Shown: positions 1-7,576 of the stretch, piece by piece | Layout of the letters: every line of letters begins with the position of its first letter | How positions within the stretch are numbered: position 1 is the first letter of the stretch | Source of the DNA: Pseudomonas cavernae | GTDB taxonomy: Bacteria; Pseudomonadota; Gammaproteobacteria; Pseudomonadales; Pseudomonadaceae | DNA length: 64,000 nucleotides | Reading direction: 5' to 3' | Assembly: GCF_003595175.1 (NCBI RefSeq) | Contig: NZ_CP032419.1 | Span: forward strand, 1,054,001-1,118,000 | Position numbers and translations under genes: made by a program | Notes under the pieces: model-generated | Databases searched by the model: none | What the model saw: only the letters and a program-made list of their open reading frames with translations | Told to the model about the DNA's origin: nothing

Positions 1-513
1 ATGAACAACTTGATCAAGCTGCTGGACGGTGTGGCGCAAATCGTCACCGACGATCCTTGGCGGCTGGTGCGCGAGGCGCAGGCGGCGGACGAGCCGGCGG
101 GGCCGCTGATCCTGCCGCTGGAGCTGTGGCGCACGCGGCAGAGCGCCGCGGTGCTGGCCGGGCTGGCCGTCAGTGCCGACGGCCTGTGGTTGGCACCGGA
201 CGACGATGCGGAAAGCCTGGGCGAGCTGTTGCCGGCGCTGCCGCTGCTCGCCGTGGACTTTCCCAGCTTCCGCGACGGTCGCGGCTACAGCCAGGCCTAC
301 CTGCTGCGTTCGCGCCTGGGCTGGCGCGGCGAGTTGCGCGCGGTCGGCGACGTGCTGCGCGACCAGCTCAGCCACATGCGCCAGTGCGGTTTCGATGCCT
401 TCGCCGTGCGCGCCGACAAGTCGGTGGACGATGCCCTGCTCGGCCTGGCCGGCATGAGCGTGCTCTATGGCCGCTCGGTGATCGAGCCGCGGCCGCTATT
501 CCGCCGCCGCTGA
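1..513 (+). CDS. DUF934 family protein (sulfite-reductase associated)
   Basis: A 170-residue protein whose ATG is the first base of the window; upstream signals are out of view, so the start is accepted but not tested. It resembles the DUF934 family, which in pseudomonads lies just downstream of the sulfite reductase gene cysI and is thought to assist assimilatory sulfate reduction; its biochemical role is not established. The recognisable part is the C-terminal half, with a conserved FPSFRDGRGYSQAYLLR stretch near residues 88-104 and MRQCGFDAFAVR near 127-138. No signal peptide or membrane segment is visible. cysI would be expected just left of the window. Confidence 0.8.
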   Translation: MNNLIKLLDGVAQIVTDDPWRLVREAQAADEPAGPLILPLELWRTRQSAAVLAGLAVSADGLWLAPDDDAESLGELLPALPLLAVDFPSFRDGRGYSQAYLLRSRLGWRGELRAVGDVLRDQLSHMRQCGFDAFAVRADKSVDDALLGLAGMSVLYGRSVIEPRPLFRRR

Positions 514-524
514 GGGGTAGAGCC

Positions 525-597
525 GTAGGTTGGGTTGAGCGCAGCGATACCCAAGGAACCGATGCCGATGGGTATCGCTGCGCTCAACCCATCCTAC
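525..597. repeat. REP-like palindrome (family A, copy 1)
   Basis: An imperfect palindrome: GTAGGTTGGGTTGAGCGC is mirrored by GCGCTCAACCCATCCTAC, with inner arms GCGATACCC and GGGTATCGC around a short centre. A close relative lies at 42909-42977. This is a typical intergenic hairpin of pseudomonads; in the transcript it could stabilise the 3' end of the upstream gene. Confidence 0.75.
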
Positions 598-794
598 TCA
601 GGCGCCTCGAGGTTATCCGCGCAGGTGGCTGAGCCGTGTAGGTCAAACACAGGCTATGTCCTCGTCACGTGTCACAACCACCGCGCCGCTCCGGCTCCTG
701 GGGGAGAGGGAAATCAGGCCGGGAAAGGCGTTGACCTGAGCGCTCCGCCCCTCTCCCTAGCCCTCTCCCTCGGAGGGGCGAGGGGATAAAAACA

Positions 795-822
795 AAAAGC
801 CCCGCATCGGCGGGGCTTTTTG
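795..822. terminator. Bidirectional rho-independent terminator
   Basis: GCCCCGC-atcg-GCGGGGC stem flanked by A-run and T-run (aaaaa...ttttt), so it can serve the DUF934 gene on the plus strand and the thiolase gene on the minus strand. The 327-base gap 514-840 contains only this, palindrome A1 and unremarkable sequence. Confidence 0.85.
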
Positions 823-840
823 GTCTTTACGGTGAGGTGA

Positions 841-2019
841 TCAGAGCAGTTCGACCGCCACCGCCGTCGCTTCGCCGCCGCCGATGCACAGCGAGGCCAC
901 GCCGCGCTTGCCGCCGGTGTTCTTCAGGGCGTTGATCAGGGTGATGATGATCCTCGAGCCGGTCGAGCCAACCGGGTGGCCCTGGGCGCAAGCGCCGCCA
1001 TAGACGTTGACCTTGGCGTGATCGAGGCCGTGTTCGCGCATGGCCAGCATGGTGACCATGGCGAAGGCTTCGTTGATCTCGAACAGGTCGACGTCGTCCT
1101 TGCTCCAGCCGGTCTTCTTGAACAGGTTGGTCATGGCGCCGATCGGGGCGAGGGTGAACTCGCTCGGGTCCTGGCTCTGGGTGGCGTGGCCGACGATCTT
1201 GGCCAGCGGCTTGAGGCCGCGCTTGGTGGCTTCCTCGGCAGTCATCAGCACCAGGGCGCTGGCGCCGTCGGAGATCGAGCTGGCGTTGGCGGCGGTGATG
1301 GTGCCGTCTTTCTTGAACGCCGGCTTGAGGCCGGGGATCTTGTCCAGGTTGGCGTTCAGCGGTTGCTCGTCGTCCTTGACCAGGACTTCGCCCTTGCGGC
1401 TGCTGACGGTCACCGGGACGATCTCGGCGGCCAGTGCACCATTCTTGATCGCCGTCTGGGCGCGCTGCAGCGACTCGATGGCGTAGGCGTCCATCTCTTC
1501 ACGGCCGATGCCGTGCTTGTCGGCGGTCTCCTGGGCGAAGGAGCCCATCAGGCGGCCGCTGCGGGCGTCTTCCAGACCGTCGAGGAACATGTGGTCCTTG
1601 ATCTCGCCATGGCCCATGCGCAGGCCGCTGCGGGCCTTCTCGAGGACATAGGGGGCGTTGGACATGCTTTCCATGCCGCCGGCGACCATCACCTGGTTGG
1701 TGCCGGCCTTGAGCAGGTCGTGGGCGAGCATCACCGCCTTCATGCCCGAACCGCAGAGTTTGTTGATGGTGGTGCAGCCGGCGGTGCTGGGCAGGCCGGC
1801 ATTCAGGGCGGCCTGGCGGGCCGGACCTTGCTTGAGACCGGCGGGCAGCACGCAGCCCATGATCACTTCCTGCACGTCGGCCGGCGCGATGCCGGCGCGG
1901 GCCACGGCTTCGCGAATGGCGATGGCACCCAGCTCGACGGCGCTGACGCTGGACAGGCTGCCCTGGAACCCGCCCATGGGGGTACGGGCACCACTGACAA
2001 TGACGATATCGGACATCAC
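841..2019 (-). CDS. Acetyl-CoA acetyltransferase-type thiolase
   Basis: A 392-residue thiolase, the usual length for the biosynthetic/acetoacetyl-CoA class. The acyl-accepting cysteine is Cys89 in NKLCGSGMKAV; other catalytic motifs are NEAFA, GGACAQGHPVGSTGSR with the active His, and the C-terminal CIGGGEATA carrying the second Cys. It condenses or cleaves 3-ketoacyl-CoA in the cytoplasm. It is divergent from the acyl-CoA ligase gene at 2198; thiolase, ligase, DUF1302, DUF1329 and LuxR genes together match an order I recall from P. aeruginosa (PA3925-PA3921). MM at the start leaves one codon of doubt. Confidence 0.93.
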   Translation of the reverse strand: MMSDIVIVSGARTPMGGFQGSLSSVSAVELGAIAIREAVARAGIAPADVQEVIMGCVLPAGLKQGPARQAALNAGLPSTAGCTTINKLCGSGMKAVMLAHDLLKAGTNQVMVAGGMESMSNAPYVLEKARSGLRMGHGEIKDHMFLDGLEDARSGRLMGSFAQETADKHGIGREEMDAYAIESLQRAQTAIKNGALAAEIVPVTVSSRKGEVLVKDDEQPLNANLDKIPGLKPAFKKDGTITAANASSISDGASALVLMTAEEATKRGLKPLAKIVGHATQSQDPSEFTLAPIGAMTNLFKKTGWSKDDVDLFEINEAFAMVTMLAMREHGLDHAKVNVYGGACAQGHPVGSTGSRIIITLINALKNTGGKRGVASLCIGGGEATAVAVELL

Positions 2020-2197
2020 AAACTTCCTCTGCGGATGGAAGGCCGCGACCGGCCTAACTACCCGGATTCTACCCCGTGACCAAAAGTGGCAGAAGAGTCA
2101 CTCGGCAAATCATTCTTTTGACTGATTTATGTACAGGCACAGGGCTCTAGAGTGCGCCACAGTCATATAACAACAAGCATGCGTGCAGGTAATTCCC

Positions 2198-3880
2198 ATG
2201 TTGCAGACCCGTGTCATCCAACCCGCAGACAACGCTTACCAATACCCGTTGCTGATCAAGCGCCTGTTGCTGTCCGGCAGCCGCTACGAGAAGACCCGCG
2301 AGATCGTCTATCGCGACAGCGTGCGCTACAGCTACGCCACCTTCAACGAGCGGGTTGCGCGCCTGGCCAACGTGCTCAGCGCGGCCGGGGTCAAGGCCGG
2401 CGATACCGTGGCGGTGATGGACTGGGACAGCCACCGCTACCTGGAGTGCATGTTCGCCATCCCGATGATCGGCGCGGTGCTGCACACCATCAACATCCGC
2501 CTCTCGCCCGAGCAGATTCTGTTCACCATGAATCATGCCGAGGACAAGTTTGTGCTGGTCAACAGCGAGTTCGTGGCGCTCTACCAGGGCATCGCCAGTC
2601 AGCTGAGCACCGTCGAGAAGACCCTGTTGCTCACCGACGCGGCCGACAAGCACGCCGCTCTGCCCAACCTGGTCGGCGAATACGAGAGCCTGCTGGCGGC
2701 GGCCAGCCCGCACTACGCCTTCCCCGATTTCGACGAGAACTCGGTGGCCACCACCTTCTATACCACCGGCACCACCGGCAACCCGAAAGGCGTGTACTTC
2801 AGTCACCGCCAGTTGGTGCTGCACACCCTGTCGATGGCCGCGACGGTCGGCAGCCTGGACAGCATCCGCCTGATGGGCAACGACGATGTGTACATGCCGA
2901 TCACCCCGATGTTCCACGTGCACGCCTGGGGCGTGCCCTACGTGGCCACCATGCTCGGGGTCAAGCAGGTCTATCCGGGGCGCTACGAGCCGGACATGCT
3001 GTGCCGCCTGATTCGCGAGGAGAGCGTGACCTTCTCCCACTGCGTGCCCACCATCCTGCAGATGGTGCTCAATGCGCCCACCGCCCAGGGCCACGATTTC
3101 GGCGGTTTGAAGATGATCATCGGCGGCAGCGCGCTGAACCGCTCGCTGTACGACCTCGCCAAATCGCGCGGCATCCAGCTGACCGCCGCCTATGGCATGT
3201 CCGAGACCTGCCCGCTGATCTCCTGCGGTTATCTCAACGAGCAGCTGCAGGCCGGCAGCGAGGACGAGCGCACCAGCTACCGGATCAAGGCCGGCATCCC
3301 GGTGCCGCTGGTCGAGGCGGCGATCATGGACGACCACGGCCAGTTCCTGCCGGCCGATGGCGAGTCGCAGGGTGAGTTGGTGCTGCGTGCGCCCTGGCTG
3401 ACCGCGGGTTACTTCCGCGAACCGGAGAAGGGCGCCGAGCTGTGGCAGGGCGGCTGGATGCACACCGGCGACGTGGCCACCCTCGACAGCATGGGCTTCA
3501 TCGAGATCCGCGATCGCATCAAGGACGTGATCAAGACCGGCGGCGAGTGGTTGTCCTCGCTGGAGCTGGAGGACCTGATCAGCCGGCATGCCGCGGTGCG
3601 CGAAGTGGCGGTGGTCGGCGTGCCCGATCCGCAGTGGGGCGAGCGGCCGTTTGCCCTCTTGGTGCTGCGTGAAGGTGCCGCCCTGGAGGCCAAGGGGCTG
3701 AAGGAGCATCTCAAGCCTTTCGTCGAACAAGGGCTGATCAACAAGTGGGCGATTCCCTCACAGATCGCCTTCGTTACCGAAATTCCCAAGACCAGTGTGG
3801 GCAAGCTGGATAAGAAACGCATTCGTGCCGATATCGCCCAATGGCAGGCCAGCGGTAGCACCTTCCTCTCCACGCTTTAA
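2198..3880 (+). CDS. Medium/long-chain fatty acid-CoA ligase (AMP-forming)
   Basis: An AMP-binding adenylating enzyme of 560 residues from ATG 2198; an in-frame GTG at 2183 would add five residues, but AGGT lies at a workable distance before 2198. The ATP/AMP motif YTTGTTGNPKGV (about residue 187), the AYGMSETCP motif and the C-terminal hinge TGDVATLDSMGFIEI with IKTGGEW are all present, as is the catalytic lysine region TSVGKLDKKRIR near the end. It would activate a fatty acid as its CoA thioester, feeding the divergent thiolase. A GC-rich hairpin without a T-run follows the stop. Confidence 0.93.
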   Translation: MLQTRVIQPADNAYQYPLLIKRLLLSGSRYEKTREIVYRDSVRYSYATFNERVARLANVLSAAGVKAGDTVAVMDWDSHRYLECMFAIPMIGAVLHTINIRLSPEQILFTMNHAEDKFVLVNSEFVALYQGIASQLSTVEKTLLLTDAADKHAALPNLVGEYESLLAAASPHYAFPDFDENSVATTFYTTGTTGNPKGVYFSHRQLVLHTLSMAATVGSLDSIRLMGNDDVYMPITPMFHVHAWGVPYVATMLGVKQVYPGRYEPDMLCRLIREESVTFSHCVPTILQMVLNAPTAQGHDFGGLKMIIGGSALNRSLYDLAKSRGIQLTAAYGMSETCPLISCGYLNEQLQAGSEDERTSYRIKAGIPVPLVEAAIMDDHGQFLPADGESQGELVLRAPWLTAGYFREPEKGAELWQGGWMHTGDVATLDSMGFIEIRDRIKDVIKTGGEWLSSLELEDLISRHAAVREVAVVGVPDPQWGERPFALLVLREGAALEAKGLKEHLKPFVEQGLINKWAIPSQIAFVTEIPKTSVGKLDKKRIRADIAQWQASGSTFLSTL

Positions 3881-3886
3881 GCATTT

Positions 3887-3911
3887 CGGCCGCCCTGCGC
3901 CTGGGCGGCCG
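3887..3911 (+). terminator. GC hairpin after the ligase gene
   Basis: GGCCGCCC-tgcgcct-GGGCGGCC directly after the ligase stop codon, without a clear T-run; it may be a weak terminator or attenuator between the ligase and the DUF1302 gene. Confidence 0.4.
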
Positions 3912-4108
3912 TCCTCCCAAACAAGCGTTTGCCTGGTTTTTTGCTCCTTTTGGGTGAGTTTGGTCTAGGGTTAGCCCTGGGCATGGGGTTTTAACCCGCG
4001 GGCTAGAGTGGTTGGCTGTGCAAATCACACTTTAGGCTGATCAAGAGGTAGTAACCCCTGGTTATAGTCCGCCTCATCCATAACAAAAAAACACATGGAG
4101 TAGCGTCG

Positions 4109-6040
4109 ATGACAACAACAAGAGCGTTCTGGCGCCTGGCGAAATTGCCGCTGGCCGTCAGCCTGGCTTCCACCCTCGCGTCCCCGGCATTCGCCGTTAA
4201 CTTCAACATCGGTGAAATCGAAGGTCAGTTCGACTCTGCGCTGTCCGTGGGCGCCAGCTGGTCGATGCGTGGCGCCGATCCGGATCTGATCGGGGTCAAC
4301 AACGGCGGCGATGGCCTGTCGCAAACCTCCGATGACGGCCACCTGAACTTCAAGAAGGGCGAAACCTTTTCGAAGATCTTCAAGGGCATCCACGACCTCG
4401 AGCTGAAATACGGCGACACCGGCGTGTTCGTCCGCGGCAAGTACTGGTACGACTTCGAGCTGAAGGACGAGAGCCGCCTGTTCAAGGACATCGACGACGA
4501 CGGCCGTAAGGAAGGCGCCAAGTCTTCCGGCGCGCAGATTCTCGACGCCTTCGTCTACCACAACTACGACATTGCCGATCAGCCGGGCTCCGTGCGTCTG
4601 GGCAAGCAGGTGGTGAGCTGGGGCGAGAGCACCTTCATCGGTAACAGCATCAACTCGATCAACCCGGTCGACGTCTCCGCCTTCCGCCGTCCCGGCGCCG
4701 AGATCAAGGAAGGCCTGATCCCGGTCAACATGTTCTATGTGTCGCAGAGCCTGACCGAGAACCTCTCCACCGAAGCCTTCTATCAGCTGGAGTGGGATCA
4801 GACCGTTATCGACAACTGCGGCACCTTCTTCTCCCAGCCGGACGTGGTGGCCGATGGCTGTGACGATAACCTGGCCGTGCTGCGCACCCAGCAAGCCCTG
4901 GCTGGGGCGCTTGGCCCGCTGGCACGGCCGGTAACCGGCGTGCTGCAGAACAATGGCGTGAGCTGGGGCAACCCCGATGAAGGGGTGATCGTGCGCCGTG
5001 GTCCCGACCGCGACGCGGATGACGATGGCCAGTGGGGCATGGCGTTCCGCTATCTGTTCGAGCCGCTGGATACCGAGTTCGGCGCCTACTTCATGAACTA
5101 CCACAGCCGCGCGCCGGTCTTCAGCGGCTCGGCTGCGCCTGCCAGCACCTTCGGCCTGCTCAATCCGCGCAACCCGAGTGGGCTTGGCCCGCAACTGGTG
5201 GCAGCTGGCGTTCCAGCACGGCTGGCCGGGGCGGTCGCCACGCAGGTGGCGCCTCTGATCGTAGCCGGCAATTCCCAGTACTTCATCGAGTACCCGGAAG
5301 ACATCAAGCTTTACGGTCTGAGCTTCGCCACCACCCTGCCCACCGGCACCGCTTGGAGCGGCGAGGTGAGCTATCGTCCGAATGCTCCGGTGCAGCTGAA
5401 CACCACCGATATCCTGTTCGCCGGCCTGACTCCGCTCAACCCGAGCGTGTCGGTCCTGTCAGGCTCGCCGGGTACTGACCTGCACGGTTATCGCCGCAAG
5501 GAAATCACCCAGTTCCAGACCACCTTCACGCATTTCGTCGATCAGGTGATGGGCGCCGAGCGTCTGACCCTGGTGGGCGAGGTCGGCGTGGTCCGCACCG
5601 GTGGACTGGAGAGCACCAGCGAGGCGCGCTATGGCCGCGACCCGGTATTCGGGCCCGGTCCGCTGCCGGCCGGGCAGTGTCAGATCCTCAATGCCGGCAC
5701 TCTGGGTAGCGCGACCGCCGAAAACGTCAGCAAATACTGCGAAGACGACGGCTTCGTCACCAGCACCGCCTGGGGTTATCGCGCCCGCGCGATCTGGGAC
5801 TACAACGACGCATTCGCCGGGGTGAACCTCAAGCCGAGCGTCAGCTGGTCCCACGATGTCGACGGCTATGGCCCCAACGGCCTGTTCGGCGAAGGCAACA
5901 AGGCGGTCAGCCTGGGTCTGGATGCCGAATACCAGAATACCTACACCACCAGCCTGTCCTACACCGATTTCTTCGGTGGCACCTACAACACCTCGATCGA
6001 TCGCGACTTCCTGGCGCTCAGCTTCGGCGTGAACTTCTAA
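4109..6040 (+). CDS. DUF1302 outer-membrane/exported protein
   Basis: A 643-residue exported protein of the DUF1302 family. The N-terminal ~30 residues form a Sec signal peptide (charged start, hydrophobic core, ASPAFA cleavage motif, mature start VNFNIGEIEG). The body is rich in aromatic and alternating polar/nonpolar segments and ends in FGVNF with a terminal Phe, as expected of a beta-barrel outer-membrane protein. DUF1302 proteins occur almost always beside DUF1329 proteins, as here (gap ~20 bases), and are linked with hydrophobic-compound, fatty-acid or polyester metabolism; the molecular role is unknown. A long leader (3912-4108) with a possible promoter precedes it. Confidence 0.9.
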   Translation: MTTTRAFWRLAKLPLAVSLASTLASPAFAVNFNIGEIEGQFDSALSVGASWSMRGADPDLIGVNNGGDGLSQTSDDGHLNFKKGETFSKIFKGIHDLELKYGDTGVFVRGKYWYDFELKDESRLFKDIDDDGRKEGAKSSGAQILDAFVYHNYDIADQPGSVRLGKQVVSWGESTFIGNSINSINPVDVSAFRRPGAEIKEGLIPVNMFYVSQSLTENLSTEAFYQLEWDQTVIDNCGTFFSQPDVVADGCDDNLAVLRTQQALAGALGPLARPVTGVLQNNGVSWGNPDEGVIVRRGPDRDADDDGQWGMAFRYLFEPLDTEFGAYFMNYHSRAPVFSGSAAPASTFGLLNPRNPSGLGPQLVAAGVPARLAGAVATQVAPLIVAGNSQYFIEYPEDIKLYGLSFATTLPTGTAWSGEVSYRPNAPVQLNTTDILFAGLTPLNPSVSVLSGSPGTDLHGYRRKEITQFQTTFTHFVDQVMGAERLTLVGEVGVVRTGGLESTSEARYGRDPVFGPGPLPAGQCQILNAGTLGSATAENVSKYCEDDGFVTSTAWGYRARAIWDYNDAFAGVNLKPSVSWSHDVDGYGPNGLFGEGNKAVSLGLDAEYQNTYTTSLSYTDFFGGTYNTSIDRDFLALSFGVNF

Positions 6041-6065
6041 GCAGACCAGAAATAGAAGGATGACC

Positions 6066-7439
6066 ATGACTATGCAAACAACAAAAAGTCTGCTGCAAAC
6101 CGGTGTCCTGGCGCTGTCGCTGCTGGCCACCAGCGTGATGGCGGCGGTGTCCGCCGACGAGGCGGCCAAGCTCGGTAACACCCTGACCCCGCTGGGCGCG
6201 GAGAAGGCCGGCAATGCCGACGGCAGTATCCCGGCCTGGACCGGCGGCTTGCCGCAGAATGCCGGCAGCGTCGATGACAAGGGTTTCCTCGCCGATCCGT
6301 TCGCCAGCGAGAAACCGCTGTTCACCATCACCGCGCAGAACGTCGAGCAGTACAAGGACAAGCTGACCCCCGGTCAGCTGGCGATGTTCAAGCGCTACCC
6401 GGACACCTACAAGATTCCGGTGTTTACCACGCATCGTTCGGCAACCGTGCCGGCGGCCGTGCTCGCGGATACCAAGTACAACGCCACTCATACCAAGCTG
6501 GTCCAGGGCGGCAACGGTCTGGAGGATTTCAAGACCGCCAACCCCTTCCCGATTCCGCAGAACGGCTTGGAGGTGATCTGGAACCAGATCACCCGTTACC
6601 GCGGCGGCAGCGTGCGGCGTCTGGTGACCCAGGCCACGCCGCAGCCGAACGGCTCCTACGCGCTGGTGTATTTCCAGGACGAGTTCACCTTCCGCACCAG
6701 CCTGAAGGACTACAACGCCGGCAAGCCGAGCAACGTGCTGTTCTACTTCAAGCAGCGGGTCACCGCGCCGTCGCGTCTGGCCGGTAACGTGCTGCTGGTG
6801 CACGAGACCCTCGACCAGGTCAAAGAGCCGCGTCTGGCCTGGCTGTACAACGCCGGTCAGCGCCGTGTGCGCCGAGCTCCGCAGGTGTCCTACGACGGCC
6901 CGGGTACCGCCTCCGACGGTTTGCGCACCTCGGACAACTTCGATATGTACAACGGCGCACCGGATCGCTACGACTGGAAGCTGGTCGGCAAGCAGGAGCT
7001 GTACATCCCGTACAACAGCTACAAGCTGGACTCGCCGAAGCTCAAGTACAGCGACATCATCAAGGCCGGCCACATTAACCAGGATCTTTCTCGCTACGAA
7101 CTGCACCGCGTCTGGCATGTCACCGCGACCCTGAAACCGGGTGAGCGGCACATCTACGCCAAGCGTGACATGTACATCGACGAGGACACCTGGCAAGCCG
7201 TGGAGATCGATCACTACGACGGTCGCGGCACCCTGTGGCGCGTGGCGGAAGCCCATTCGCAGTTCTACTACGACCATCAGGTGCCGTGGTACACAGTGGA
7301 AACCCTGTACGACCTGCAGTCCGGTCGCTACCTGGCGCTGGGCATGAAGAACGAGGAGAAACAGTCCTACGACTACGGCTACAGCGCCTCGGAAAGCGAC
7401 TTCACTCCGGCCGCCCTGCGCCAGGCCGGCGTGCGTTAA
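6066..7439 (+). CDS. DUF1329 periplasmic protein
   Basis: About 457 residues; three nested ATGs (6060, 6066, 6072) lie after AGAAGGA, and 6066 or 6072 gives the better spacing. A signal peptide ends near VMAAVSADEA. The mature protein has the DUF1329 signature, a lipoprotein-sorting-factor-like fold of about 400 residues including the RYRGGSVRRLVTQ and YAKRDMYIDEDTWQAVEIDHYDGRG segments. It is co-directional with and 25 bases downstream of the DUF1302 gene, hence probably one operon ended by the terminator at 7462. A role in shuttling hydrophobic substrate to or from the outer-membrane partner is plausible but inferred. Confidence 0.9.
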   Translation: MTMQTTKSLLQTGVLALSLLATSVMAAVSADEAAKLGNTLTPLGAEKAGNADGSIPAWTGGLPQNAGSVDDKGFLADPFASEKPLFTITAQNVEQYKDKLTPGQLAMFKRYPDTYKIPVFTTHRSATVPAAVLADTKYNATHTKLVQGGNGLEDFKTANPFPIPQNGLEVIWNQITRYRGGSVRRLVTQATPQPNGSYALVYFQDEFTFRTSLKDYNAGKPSNVLFYFKQRVTAPSRLAGNVLLVHETLDQVKEPRLAWLYNAGQRRVRRAPQVSYDGPGTASDGLRTSDNFDMYNGAPDRYDWKLVGKQELYIPYNSYKLDSPKLKYSDIIKAGHINQDLSRYELHRVWHVTATLKPGERHIYAKRDMYIDEDTWQAVEIDHYDGRGTLWRVAEAHSQFYYDHQVPWYTVETLYDLQSGRYLALGMKNEEKQSYDYGYSASESDFTPAALRQAGVR

Positions 7440-7461
7440 GTTCCAACTCCGCGTGTGTTTT

Positions 7462-7486
7462 AACCGGCCTTCGGGCCGGTTTTTTA
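7462..7486 (+). terminator. Rho-independent terminator
   Basis: AACCGGCC-ttcg-GGCCGGTT followed by TTTTTA, closing the DUF1302/DUF1329 operon. Confidence 0.9.
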
Positions 7487-7576
7487 TTGCCTGCGATAAG
7501 CAGCGCTTCAAATGCCGGAGCCAAGCGTCTAGGCTGCGAGCGTCCCCATTGCCGATGCAGTAACCAGAACCGGGTA